Of a stretch of DNA of 64,000 bases, positions 1 through 13,700 are shown one piece after another; within the stretch, counting starts at the first letter, position 1; each line of letters starts with the position of its first letter. The DNA comes from Diprion similis (lineage: Eukaryota; Arthropoda; Insecta; Hymenoptera; Diprionidae), in NCBI RefSeq assembly GCF_021155765.1, contig NC_060115.1, positions 3,038,001 to 3,102,000 on the forward strand. The letters run 5' to 3'. Made by a program: the position numbers and the translations under genes. The notes below the pieces were generated by a model, which worked only from the letters and a program-made list of their open reading frames with translations, did not search any database and was not told the origin of the DNA.

Positions 1-94
1 GGCGTCCAATTAGTCTAAAAAGCGTCATACTAATCGATTCCTAGACCAAAAATTTTTTGGCTGAAAAAAATCCAAGGCTAACCCCTTTGCATTT

Positions 95-3000
95 TTGATG
101 AAAATTTCGACGACTTTGAACGGTGCTGCAATAAATTCTTTAGAACACTATTCCGACGTAATTTTGCGAGAGAAATCGATTTATCGCAGTCCCAATGCGC
201 TGCGAGCAACACCTGTAAAGTTACAGCCGGAAAACAGCAGATTTTCATCGTCATTTCTCTGCTGCTGGTCCTACGCTATTTTTCATGTGTTTTTTGAGTT
301 CCTGGGCGTCCAATTAGTCCAAAAAGCGTCATACTAATCGATTCCTAGACCGAAAATTTTTTAGCTGAAAAAAATTCAAGGCTAACCCCTTTGCATTTTT
401 GATGAAAATTTCGACGACTTTGAAAAGTGCTGCAATTAATTCTTTAGAACACTATTCCGACGTAATTTTGCGAGAGAAATCGATTTATCGCAGTCCCAAT
501 GCGCTGCGAGCAACACCTGTAAAGTTACAGCCGGAAAACAGCAGATTTTCATCGTCATTTCTCTGCTGCTGGTCCTACGCTATTTTTCATGTGTTTTTTG
601 AGTTCCTGGGCGTCCAATTAGTCTAAAAAGCGTCATACTAATCGATTCCCAGACCAAAAATTTTTTGGCTGAAAAAAATCCAAGGCTAACCCCTTTGCAT
701 TTTTGATGAAAATTTCGACGACTTTGAAAAGTGCTGCAATTAATTCTTTAGAACACTATTCCGACGTAATTTTGCGAGAGAAATCGATTGATCGCAGTCC
801 CAACGCGCTGCGAGCAACACCTGTAAAGTTACAGCCGGAGAACAGCAGATTTTCATCGTCATTTCTCTGCTGCTGGTCCTACGCTATTTTTCATGTGTTT
901 TTTGAGTTCCTGGGCGTCCAATTAGTCTATAAAGCGTCATACTAATCGATTCCTAGACCAAAAATTTTTTGGCTGAAAAAAATCCAAGGCTAATCCCTTT
1001 GCATTTTTGATGAAAATTTCGACGACTTTGAGAAGTGCTGCAATCAATTCTTTAGAACACTATTCCGACGTAATTTTGCGAGAGAAATCGATTTATCGCA
1101 GTCCCAATGCGCTGCGAGCAACACCTGTAAAGTTACAGCCGGAAAACAGCAGATTTTCATCGTCATTTCTCTGCTGCTGGTCCTACGCTATTTTTCATGT
1201 GTTTTTTGAGTTCCTGGGCGTCCAATTAGTCCAAAAAGCGTCATACCAATCGATTCCTAGGTCGAAAATTTTTTGGCTGAAAAAAATCCAAGGCTAACCC
1301 CTTTGCATTTTTGATGAAAATTTCGACGACTTTGAAAAGTGCTGCAATTAATTCTTTAGAACACTATTCCGACGTAATTTTGCGGGAGAAATCGATTTAT
1401 CGCAGTCCCAATGCGCTGCGAGCAACATTTGTAAAGTTACAGCCGGAAAACAGCAGATTTTCATCGTCATTTCTCTGCTGCTGGTCCTACGCTATTTTTC
1501 ATGTGTTTTTTGAATTCCTGGGCGTCCAATTAGTCTAAAAAGCGTCATACTAATCGATTCCCGGACCTAAAATTTTTTGGCTGAAAAAAATCCAAGGCTA
1601 ACCCCTTTGCATTTTTGATGAAAATTTCGACGACTTTGAAAAGTGCTGCAATTAATTCTTTAGAACACTATTCCGACGTAATTTTGCGAGAGAAATCGAT
1701 TTATCGCAGTCCCAATGCGCTGCGAGCAACACCTCTAAAGTTACAGCCGGAAAACAGCAGATTTTCATCGTCATTTCTCCGCTGCTGGTCCTACGCTATT
1801 TTCCATGTGTTTTTTGAGTTCTGGGCGTCCAATTAGTCTATAAAGCGTCATACTAATCGATTCCTAGACCAAAAATTTTTTGGCTGAAAAAAATCCAAGG
1901 CTAACCCCTTTGCATTTTTGATGAAAATTTCGACGACTTTGAAAAGTGCTGCAATCAATTCTTTAGAACACTATTCCGACGTAATTTTGCGAGAGAAATC
2001 GATTTATCGCAGTCCCAATGCGCTGCGAGCAACACCTGTAAAGTTACAGCCGGAAAACAGCAGATTTTCATCGTCATTTCTCTGCTGCTGGTCCTACGCT
2101 ATTTTTCATGTGTTTTTTGAGTTCCTGGGCGTCCAATTAGTCCAAAAAGCGTCATACTAATCGATTCCTAGGTCGAAAATTTTTTGGCTGAAACAAATCA
2201 AAGGCTAACCCCTTTGCATTTTTGATGAAAATTTCGACGACTTTGAAAAGTGCTGCAATTAATTCTTTAGAACACTATTCCGACGTAATTTTGCGGGAGA
2301 AATCGATTTATCGCAGTCCCAATGCGCTGCGAGCAACACCTGTAAAGTTACAGCCGGAAAACAGCAGATTTTCATCGTCATTTCTCTGCTGCTGGTCCTA
2401 CGCTATTTTTCATGTGTTTTTTGAGTTCCTGGGCGTCCAATTAGTCTAAAAAGCGTTATACTAATCGATTCCCAGACCAAAAATTTTTTAGCTGAAAAAA
2501 ATCCAAGGCTAACCCCTTTGCATTTTTGATGAAAGTTTCGACGACTTTGAAAAGTGCTGCAATTAATTCTTTAGAACACTATTCCGACGTAATTTTGCGA
2601 GAGAAATCGATTTATCGCAGTCCCAATGCGCTGCGAGCAACACCTGTGAAGTTACAGCCGGAAAACAGCAGATTTTCATCGTCATTTCTCTGCTGCTGGT
2701 CCTACGCTTTTTTTCATGTGTTTTTTGAGTTCCTGGGCGTCCAATTAGTCTGAAAAGCGTCATACTAATCGATTCCTAGACCAAAAATTTTTTGGCTGAA
2801 AAAAATCCAAGGCTAACCCCTTTGCATTTTTGATGTAAATTTCGACGACTTTGAAAAGTGCTGCAATTAATTCTTTAGAACACTATTCCGACGTAATTTT
2901 GCGAGAGAAATCGATTTATCGCAGTCCCAATGCGCTGCGAGCAACACCTGAGAAGTTACAGCCGGAAAACAGCAGATTTTCATCGTCATTTCTCTGCTGC

Positions 3001-5565
3001 TGGTCCTACGCTTTTTTTCATGTGTTTTTTGAGTTCCTGGGCGTCCAATTAGTCTATAAAGCGTCATACTAATCGATTCCTAGACCAAAAATTTTTTGGC
3101 TGAAAAAAATCCAAGGCTAACCCCTTTGCATTTTTGATGAAAATTTCGACGACTTTGAACGGTGCTGCAATAAATTCTTTAGAACACTATTCCAGAGTAA
3201 TTTTGCGAGAGAAATCGATTTATCGCAGTCCCAATGCGCTGCGAGCAACACCTGTAAAGTTACTGCCGTAAAACAGCAGATTTTCATCGTCATTTCTCTG
3301 CTGCTGGTCCTACGCTATGTTTCATGTGTTTTTTGAGTTCCTGGGCGTCCAATTAGTCTAAAAAGCGTCATACTAATCGATTCCTAGACCGAAAATTTTT
3401 TGGCTGAAAAAAATCCGAGGCTAACCCCTTTGCATTTTTGATGAAAATTTCGACGACTTTGAAAAGTGCTGCAATTAATTCTTCAGAACACTATTCCGAC
3501 GTAATTTTGCGAGAGAAATCGATTTATCGCAGTCCCAATGCGCTGCGAGCAACACCTGTAAAGTTACAGCCGGAAAACAGCAGATTTTCATCGTCATTTC
3601 TCTGCTGCTGGTCCTACGCTATTTTTCATGTGTTTTTTGAGTTCCTGGGCGTTCAATTAGTCTAAAAAGCGTCATACTAATCGATTCCTAGACCAAAAAT
3701 TTTTAGGCTGAAAAAAATCCAAGGCTAATCCTTTTGCATTTTTGATGAAAATTCCGACGACTTTGAAAAGTGCTGCAATTAATTCTTTAGAACACTATTC
3801 CGACGTAATTTGGCGAGAGAAATCGATTTATCGCAGTCCCAATGCGCTGCGAGCAACACCTGTGAAGTTACAGCCGGAAAACAGCAGATTTTCATCGTCA
3901 TTTCTCTGCTGCTGGTCCTACGCTATTTTTCATGTGTTTTTTGAGTTCCTGGGCGTCCAATTAGTCCAAAAAGCGTCATACTAATCGATTCCTAGACCGA
4001 AAAATTTTTAGCTGAAAAAAATCCAAGGCTAACCCCTTTGCATTTTTGATGAAAATTTCGACGACTTTGAACGGTGCTGCAATAAATTCTTTAGAACACT
4101 ATTCCGACGTAATTTTGCGAGAGAAATCGATTTATCGCAGTCCCAATGCGCTGCGAGCAACACCTGTAAAGTTACAGCCGGAAAACAGCAGATTTTCATC
4201 GTCATTTCTCTGCTGCTGGTCCTACGCTATTTTTCATGTGTTTTTTGAGTTCCTGGGCGTCCAATTAGTCCAAAAAGCGTCATACTAATCGATTCCTAGA
4301 CCGAAAATTTTTTAGCTGAAAAAAATTCAAGGCTAACCCCTTTGCATTTTTGATGAAAATTTCGACGACTTTGAAAAGTGCTGCAATTAATTCTTTAGAA
4401 CACTATTCCGACGTAATTTTGCGAGAGAAATCGATTCATCGCAGTCCCAATGCGCTGCGAGCAACACCTGTAAAGTTACAGCCGGAAAACAGCAGATTTT
4501 CATCGTCATTTCTCTGCTGCTGGTCCTACGCTATTTTTCATGTGTTTTTTGAGTTCCTGGGCGTCCAATTAGTCTAAAAAGCGTCATACTAATCGATTCC
4601 CAGACCAAAAATTTTTTGGCTGGAAAAAATCCAAGGCTAACCCCTTTGCATTTTTGATGAAAATTTCGACGACTTTGAAAAGTGCTGCAATTAATTCTTT
4701 AGAACACTATTCCGACGTAATTTTGCGAGAGAAATCGATTGATCGCAGTCCCAACGCGCTGCGAGCAACACCTGTAAAGTTACAGCCGGAGAACAGCAGA
4801 TTTTCATCGTCATTTCTCTGCTGCTGGTCCTACGCTATTTTTCATGTGTTTTTTGAGTTCCTGGGCGTCCAATTAGTCTATAAAGCGTCATACTAATCGA
4901 TTCCTAGACCAAAAATTTTTTGGCTGAAAAAAATCCAAGGCTAATCCCTTTGCATTTTTGATGAAAATTTCGACGACTTTGAGAAGTGCTGCAATCAATT
5001 CTTTAGAACACTATTCCGACGTAATTTTGCGAGAGAACTCGATTTATCGCAGTCCCAATGCGCTGCGAGCAACACCTGTAAAGTTACAGCCGGAAAACAG
5101 CAGATTTTCATCGTCATTTCTCTGCTGCTGGTCCTACGCTATTTTTCATGTGTTTTTTGAGTTCCTGGGCGTCCAATTAGTCCAAAAAGCGTCATACCAA
5201 TCGATTCCGAGGTCGAAAATTTTTTGGCTGAAAAAAATCCAAGGCTAACCCCTTTGCATTTTTGATGAAAATTTCGACGACTTTGAAAAGTGCTGCAATT
5301 AATTCTTTAGAACACTATTCCGACGTAATTTTGCGGGAGAAATCGATTTATCGCAGTCCCAATGCGCTGCGAGCAACACCTGTAAAGTTACAGCCGGAAA
5401 ACAGCAGATTTTCATCGTCATTTCTCTGCTGCTGGTCCTACGCTATTTTTCATGTGTTTTTTGAGTTCCTGGGCGTCCAATTAGTCTAAAAAGCGTTATA
5501 CTAATCGATTCCCAGACCAAAAATTTTTTAGCTGAAAAAAATCCAAGGCTAACCCCTTTGCATTT
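95..5565. repeat. Five-unit satellite block duplicated at 3,951-bp spacing
   Basis: Units starting near 95, 399, 703, 1007 and 1311 share private variants in the same order with units near 4046, 4350, 4654, 4958 and 5262. The variants are gaacggtgctgcaataaatt in the first unit, gattgatcgcagtcccaacg in the third and tttgagaagtgctgcaatca in the fourth. The offset is 3,951 bp, about 13 units. The following units (1615 versus 5566) no longer match. The copies have since gained their own substitutions, for example acatttgtaaag near 1425. Confidence 0.85.
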
Positions 5566-8500
5566 TTGATGAAAGTTTCGACGACTTTGAAAAGTGCTGC
5601 AATTAATTCTTTATAACACTATTCCGACGTAATTTTGCGAGAGAAATCGATTTATCGCAGTCCCAATGCGCTGCGAGCAACACCTGTAAAGTTACAGCCG
5701 GAAAACAGCAGATTTTCATCGTCATTTCTCTGCTGCTGGTCCTACGCTATTTTTCATGTGTTTTTTGAGTTCCTGGGCGTCCAATTAGTCTAAAAAGCGT
5801 CATACTAATCGATTCCCAGACCAGAAATTTTTTGGCTGAAAAAAATCCAAGGCGAATCCCTTTGCATTTTTGATGAAAATTTCGACGACTTTGAAAAGTG
5901 CTGCAAATAATTCTTTGGAACACTATTCCGACGTAATTTTGCGAGAGAAATCGATTTATCGCAGTCCCAATGCGCTGCGAGCAACACCTGTGAAGTTACA
6001 GCCGGAAAACAGCAGATTTTCATCGTCATTTCTCTGCTGCTGGTCCTACGCTATTTTTCATGTGTTTTTTGAGTTCCTGGGCGTCCAATTAGTCCAAAAA
6101 GCGTCATACCAATCGATTCCGAGGTCGAAAATTTTTTGGCTGAAAAAAATCCAAGGCTAACCCCTTTGCATTTTTGATGAAAATTTCGACGACTTTGAAA
6201 AGTGCTGCAATTAATTCTTTAGAACACTATTCCGACGTAATTTTGCGGGAGAAATCGATTTATCGCAGTCCCAATGCGCTGCGAGCAACACCTGTAAAGT
6301 TACAGCCGGAAAACAGCAGATTTTCATCGTCATTTCTCTGCTGCTGGTCCTACGCTATTTTTCATGTGTTTTTTGAGTTCCTGGGCGTCCAATTAGTCTA
6401 AAAAGCGTTATACTAATCGATTCCCAGACCAAAAATTTTTTAGCTGAAAAAAATCCAAGGCTAACCCCTTTGCATTTTTGATGAAAGTTTCGACGACTTT
6501 GAAAAGTGCTGCAATTAATTCTTTAGAACACTATTCCGACGTAATTTTGCGAGAGAAATCGATTTATCGCAGTCCCAATGCGCTGCGAGCAACACCTGTG
6601 AAGTTACAGCCGGAAAACAGCAGATTTTCATCGTCATTTCTCTGCTGCTGGTCCTACGCTTTTTTTCATGTGTTTTTTGAGTTCCTGGGCGTCCAATTAG
6701 TCTATAAAGCGTCATACTAATCGATTCCTAGACCAAAAATTTTTTGGCTGAAAAAAATCCAAGGCTAACCCCTTTGCATTTTTGATGAAAATTTCGACGA
6801 CTTTGAAAAGTGCTGCAATTAATTCTTTAGAACACTATTCCGACGTAATTTTGCGAGAGAAATCGATTTATCGCAGTCCCAATGCGCTGCGAGCAACACC
6901 TGTAAAGTTACAGCCGGAAAACAGCAGATTTTCATCGTCATTTCTCTACTGCTGGTCCTACGCTATTTTTCATGTGTTTTTTGAGTTCCTGGGCGTCCAA
7001 TTAGTCTAAAAAGCGTCATACTAATCGATTCCCAGACCAGAAATTTTTTGGCTGAAAAAAATCCAAGGCGAATCCCTTTGCATTTTTGATGAAAATTTCG
7101 ACGACTTTGAAAAGTGCTGCAAATAATTCTTTGGAACACTATTCCGACGTAATTTTGCGAGAGAAATCGATTTATCGCAGTCCCAATGCGCTGCGAGCAA
7201 CACCTGTGGAGTTACAGCCGGAAAACAGCAGATTTTCGTCGTCAATTCTCTGCCGCTGGTCCTACGCTATTTTTCATGTGTTTTTTGAGTTCCTGGGCGT
7301 CCAATTAGTCCAAAAAGCGTCATACTAATCGATTCCTAGACCGAAAATTTTTTGGCTGGAAAAAAATCCAAGGCTAACCCCTTTGCATTTTTGATGAAAA
7401 TGTCGACGACTTTGAAAAGTGCTGCAATTAATTCTTTATAACACTATTCCGACGTAATTTTGCGAGAGAAATCGATTTATCGCAGTCCCAATGCGCTGCG
7501 AGCAACACCTGTAAAGTTACAGCCGGAAAAAAGCAGATTTTCATCGTCATTTCTCTGCTGCTGGTCCTACGCTATTTTTCATGTGTTTTTTGAGTTCCTG
7601 GGCGTCCAATTAGTCTAAAAAGCGTCATACTAATCGATTCCCAGACCAGAAATTTTTTGGCTGAAAAAAATCCAAGGCGAATCCCTTTGCATTTTTGATG
7701 AAAATTTCGACGACTTTGAAAAGTGCTGCAAATAATTCTTTGGAACACTATTCCGACGTAATTTTGCGAGAGAAATCGATTTATCGCAGTCCCAATGCGC
7801 TGCGAGCAACACCTGTGGAGTTACAGCCGGAAAACAGCAGATTTTCGTCGTCAATTCTCTGCCGCTGGTCCTACGCTATTTTTCATGTGTTTTTTGAGTT
7901 CCTGGGCGTCCAATTAGTCCAAAAAGCGTCATACTAATCGATTCCTAGACCGAAAATTTTTTGGCTGGAAAAAAATCCAAGGCTAACCCCTTTGCATTTT
8001 TGATGAAAATGTCGACGACTTTGAAAAGTGCTGCAATTAATTCTTTATAACACTATTCCGACGTAATTTTGCGAGAGAAATCGATTTATCGCAGTCCCAA
8101 TGCGCTGCGAGCAACACCTGTAAAGTTACAGCCGGAAAACAGCAGATTTTCATCGTCATTTCTCTGCTGCTGGTCCTACGCTATTTTTCATGTGTTTTTT
8201 GAGTTCCTGGGCGTCCAATTAGTCCAAAAAGCGTCATACTAATCGATTCCTAGACCGAAAATTTTTTGGCTGAAAAAAATCCAAGGCTAACCCCTTTGCA
8301 TTTTTGATGAAAATTTCGACGACTTTGATAAGTGCTGCAATTAATTCTTTATAACACTATTCCGACGTAATTTTGCGAGAGAAATCGATTCATCGCAGTC
8401 CCAATGCGCTGCGAGCAACACCTGTAAAGTTACAGCCGGAAAACAGCAGATTTTCATCGTCATTTCTCTGCTGCTGGTCCTACGCTATTTTTCATGTGTT

Positions 8501-10751
8501 TTTTGAGTTCCTGGGCGTCCAATTAGTCCAAAAAGCGTCATACTAATCGATTCCTAGACCGAAAATTTTTTGGCCGAAAAAAATCCAAGGCTAACCCCTT
8601 TGCATTTTTGATGAAAATTTCGACGACTTTGAAAAGTGCTGCAATTAATTCTTTAGAACACTATTCCGACGTAATTTTGCGAGAGAAATCGATTTATCGC
8701 AGTCCCAATGCGCTGCGAGCAACACCTGTAAAGTTACAGCCGGAAAACAGCAGATTTTCATCGTCATTTCTCCGCTGCTGGTCCTACTCTATTTTCCATG
8801 TGTTTTTTGAGTTCTGGGCGTCCAATTAGTCTATAAAGCGTCATACTAATCGATTCCTAGACCAAAAATTTTTTGGCTGAAAAAAATCCAAGGCTAACCC
8901 CTTTGCATTTTTGATGAAAATTTCGACGACTTTGAAAAGTGCTGCAATTAATTCTTTATAACACTATTCCGACGTAATTTTGCGGGAGAAATCGATTTAT
9001 CGCAGTCCCAATGCGCTGCGAGCAACACCTGTAAAGTTACAGCCGGAAAACAGCAGATTTTCATCGTCATTTCTCTGCTGCTGGTCCTACGCTATTTTTC
9101 ATGTGTTTTTTGAGTTCCTGGGCGTCCAATTAGTCTAAAAAGCGTTATACTAATCGATTCCCAGACCAAAAATTTTTTAGCTGAAAAAAATCCAAGGCTA
9201 ACCCCTTTGCATTTTTGATGAAAATTTCGACGACTTTGAAAAGTGCTGCAATTAATTCTTTAGAACACTATTCCGACGTAATTTTGCGAGAGAAATCGAT
9301 TTATCGCAGTCCCAATGCGCTGCGAGCAACACCTGTAAAGTTACAGCCGGAAAACAGCAGATTTTCATCGTCATTTCTCTGCTGCTGGTCCTACGCTATT
9401 TTTCATGTGTTTTTTGAGTTCCTGGGCGTCCAATTAGTCTAAAAAGCGTCATACTAATCGATTCCCAGACCAGAAATTTTTTGGCTGAAAAAAATCCAAG
9501 GCGAATCCCTTTGCATTTTTGATGAAAATTTCGACGACTTTGAAAAGTGCTGCAAATAATTCTTTGGAACACTATTCCGACGTAATTTTGCGAGAGAAAT
9601 CGATTTATCGCAGTCCCAATGCGCTGCGAGCAACACCTGTGGAGTTACAGCCGGAAAACAGCAGATTTTCGTCGTCAATTCTCTGCCGCTGGTCCTACGC
9701 TATTTTTCATGTGTTTTTTGAGTTCCTGGGCGTCCAATTAGTCCAAAAAGCGTCATACTAATCGATTCCTAGACCGAAAATTTTTTGGCTGAAAAAAATC
9801 CAAGGCTAACCCCTTTGCATTTTTGATGAAAATGTCGACGACTTTGAAAAGTGCTGCAATTAATTCTTTATAACACTATTCCGACGTAATTTTGCGAGAG
9901 AAATCGATTTATCGCAGTCCCAATGCGCTGCGAGCAACACCTGTAAAGTTACAGCCGGAAAACAGCAGATTTTCATCGTCATTTCTCTGCTGCTGGTCCT
10001 ACGCTATTTTTCATGTGTTTTTTGAGTTCCTGGGCGTCCAATTAGTCTAAAAAGCGTCATACTAATCGATTCCCAGACCAGAAATTTTTTGGCTGAAAAA
10101 AATCCAAGGCGAATCCCTTTGCATTTTTGATGAAAATTTCGACGACTTTGAAAAGTGCTGCAAATAATTCTTTGGAACACTATTCCGACGTAATTTTGCG
10201 AGAGAAATCGATTTATCGCAGTCCCAATGCGCTGCGAGCAACACCTGTAAAGTTACAGCCGGAAAACAGCAGATTTTCATCGTCATTTCTCTGCTGCTGG
10301 TCCTACGCTATTTTTCATGTGTTTTTTGAGTTCCTGGGCGTCCAATTAGTCCAAAAAGCGTCATACCAATCGATTCCGAGGTCGAAAATTTTTTGGCTGA
10401 AAAAAATCCAAGGCTAACCCCTTTGCATTTTTGATGAAAATTTCGACGACTTTGAAAAGTGCTGCAATTAATTCTTTAGAACACTATTCCGACGTAATTT
10501 TGCGGGAGAAATCGATTTATCGCAGTCCCAATGCGCTGCGAGCAACACCTGTAAAGTTACAGCCGGAAAACAGCAGATTTTCATCGTCATTTCTCTGCTG
10601 CTGGTCCTACGCTATTTTTCATGTGTTTTTTGAGTTCCTGGGCGTCCAATTAGTCTAAAAAGCGTTATACTAATCGATTCCCAGACCAAAAATTTTTTAG
10701 CTGAAAAAAATCCAAGGCTAACCCCTTTGCATTTTTGATGAAAGTTTCGAC

Positions 10752-13700
10752 GACTTTGAAAAGTGCTGCAATTAATTCTTTAGAACACTATTCCGACGTA
10801 ATTTTGCGAGAGAAATCGATTTATCGCAGTCCCAATGCGCTGCGAGCAACACCTGTGAAGTTACAGCCGGAAAACAGCAGATTTTCATCGTCATTTCTCT
10901 GCTGCTGGTCCTACGCTTTTTTTCATGTGTTTTTTGAGTTCCTGGGCGTCCAATTAGTCTAAAAAGCGTCATACTAATCGATTCCCAGACCAGAAATTTT
11001 TTGGCTGAAAAAAATCCAAGGCGAATCCCTTTGCATTTTTGATGAAAATTTCGACGACTTTGAAAAGTGCTGCAAATAATTCTTTGGAACACTATTCCGA
11101 CGTAATTTTGCGAGAGAAATCGATTTATCGCAGTCCCAATGCGCTGCGAGCAACACCTGTAAAGTTACAGCCGGAAAACAGCAGATTTTCATCGTCATTT
11201 CTCTGCTGCTGGTCCTACGCTATTTTTCATGTGTTTTTTGAGTTCCTGGGCGTCCAATTAGTCCAAAAAGCGTCATACCAATCGATTCCGAGGTCGAAAA
11301 TTTTTTGGCTGAAAAAAATCCAATGCTAACCCCTTTGCATTTTTGATGAAAATTTCGACGACTTTGAAAAGTGCTGCAATTAATTCTTTAGAACACTATT
11401 CCGACGTAATTTTGCGGGAGAAATCGATTTATCGCAGTCCCAATGCGCTGCGAGCAACACCTGTAAAGTTACAGCCGGAAAACAGCAGATTTTCATCGTC
11501 ATTTCTCTGCTGCTGGTCCTACGCTATTTTTCATGTGTTTTTTGAGTTCCTGGGCGTCCAATTAGTCTAAAAAGCGTTATACTAATCGATTCCCAGACCA
11601 AAAATTTTTTAGCTGAAAAAAATCCAAGGCTAACCCCTTTGCATTTTTGATGAAAGTTTCGACGACTTTGAAAAGTGCTGCAATTAATTCTTTATAACAC
11701 TATTCCGACGTAATTTTGCGAGAGAAATCGATTTATCGCAGTCCCAATGCGCTGCGAGCAACACCTGTAAAGTTACAGCCGGAAAACAGCAGATTTTCAT
11801 CGTCATTTCTCTGCTGCTGGTCCTACGCTATTTTTCATGTGTTTTTTGAGTTCCTGGGCGTCCAATTAGTCTAAAAAGCGTCATACTAATCGATTCCCAG
11901 ACCAGAAATTTTTTGGCTGAAAAAAATCCAAGGCGAATCCCTTTGCATTTTTGATGAAAATTTCGACGACTTTGAAAAGTGCTGCAAATAATTCTTTGGA
12001 ACACTATTCCGACGTAATTTTGCGAGAGAAATCGATTTATCGCAGTCCCAATGCGCTGCGAGCAACACCTGTAAAGTTACAGCCGGAAAACAGCAGATTT
12101 TCATCGTCATTTCTCTGCTGCTGGTCCTACGCTATTTTTCATGTGTTTTTTGAGTTCCTGGGCGTCCAATTAGTCCAAAAAGCGTCATACCAATCGATTC
12201 CGAGGTCGAAAATTTTTTGGCTGAAAAAAATCCAAGGCTAACCCCTTTGCATTTTTGATGAAAATTTCGACGACTTTGAAAAGTGCTGCAATTAATTCTT
12301 TAGAACACTATTCCGACGTAATTTTGCGGGAGAAATCGATTTATCGCAGTCCCAATGCGCTGCGAGCAACACCTGTAAAGTTACAGCCGGAAAACAGCAG
12401 ATTTTCATCGTCATTTCTCTGCTGCTGGTCCTACGCTATTTTTCATGTGTTTTTTGAGTTCCTGGGCGTCCAATTAGTCTAAAAAGCGTTATACTAATCG
12501 ATTCCCAGACCAAAAATTTTTTAGCTGAAAAAAATCCAAGGCTAACCCCTTTGCATTTTTGATGAAAGTTTCGACGACTTTGAAAAGTGCTGCAATTAAT
12601 TCTTTAGAACACTATTCCGACGTAATTTTGCGAGAGAAATCGATTTATCGCAGTCCCAATGCGCTGCGAGCAACACCTGTGAAGTTACAGCCGGAAAACA
12701 GCAGATTTTCATCGTCATTTCTCTGCTGCTGGTCCTACGCTTTTTTTCATGTGTTTTTTGAGTTCCTGGGCGTCCAATTAGTCTGAAAAGCGTCATACTA
12801 ATCGATTCCTAGACCAAAAATTTTTTGGCTGAAAAAAATCCAAGGCTAACCCCTTTGCATTTTTGATGAAAATTTCGACGACTTTGAAAAGTGCTGCAAT
12901 TAATTCTTTAGAACACTATTCCGACGTAATTTTGCGAGAGAAATCGATTTATCGCAGTCCCAATGCGCTGCGAGCAACACCTGTAAAGTTACAGCCGGAA
13001 AACAGCAGATTTTCATCGTCATTTCTCTACTGCTGGTCCTACGCTATTTTTCATGTGTTTTTTGAGTTCCTGGGCGTCCAATTAGTCTAAAAAGCGTCAT
13101 ACTAATCGATTCCCAGACCAGAAATTTTTTGGCTGAAAAAAATCCAAGGCGAATCCCTTTGCATTTTTGATGAAAATTTCGACGACTTTGAAAAGTGCTG
13201 CAAATAATTCTTTGGAACACTATTCCGACGTAATTTTGCGAGAGAAATCGATTTATCGCAGTCCCAATGCGCTGCGAGCAACACCTGTGGAGTTACAGCC
13301 GGAAAACAGCAGATTTTCGTCGTCAATTCTCTGCCGCTGGTCCTACGCTATTTTTCATGTGTTTTTTGAGTTCCTGGGCGTCCAATTAGTCCAAAAAGCG
13401 TCATACTAATCGATTCCTAGACCGAAAATTTTTTGGCTGGAAAAAAATCCAAGGCTAACCCCTTTGCATTTTTGATGAAAATGTCGACGACTTTGAAAAG
13501 TACTGCAATTAATTCTTTAGAACACTATTCCGACGTAATTTTGCGAGAGAAATCGATTTATCGCAGTCCCAATGCGCTGCGAGCAACACCTGTGAAGTTA
13601 CAGCCGGAAAACAGCAGATTTTCATCGTCATTTCTCTGCTGCTGGTCCTACGCTTTTTTTCATGTGTTTTTTGAGTTCCTGGGCGTCCAATTAGTCTAAA

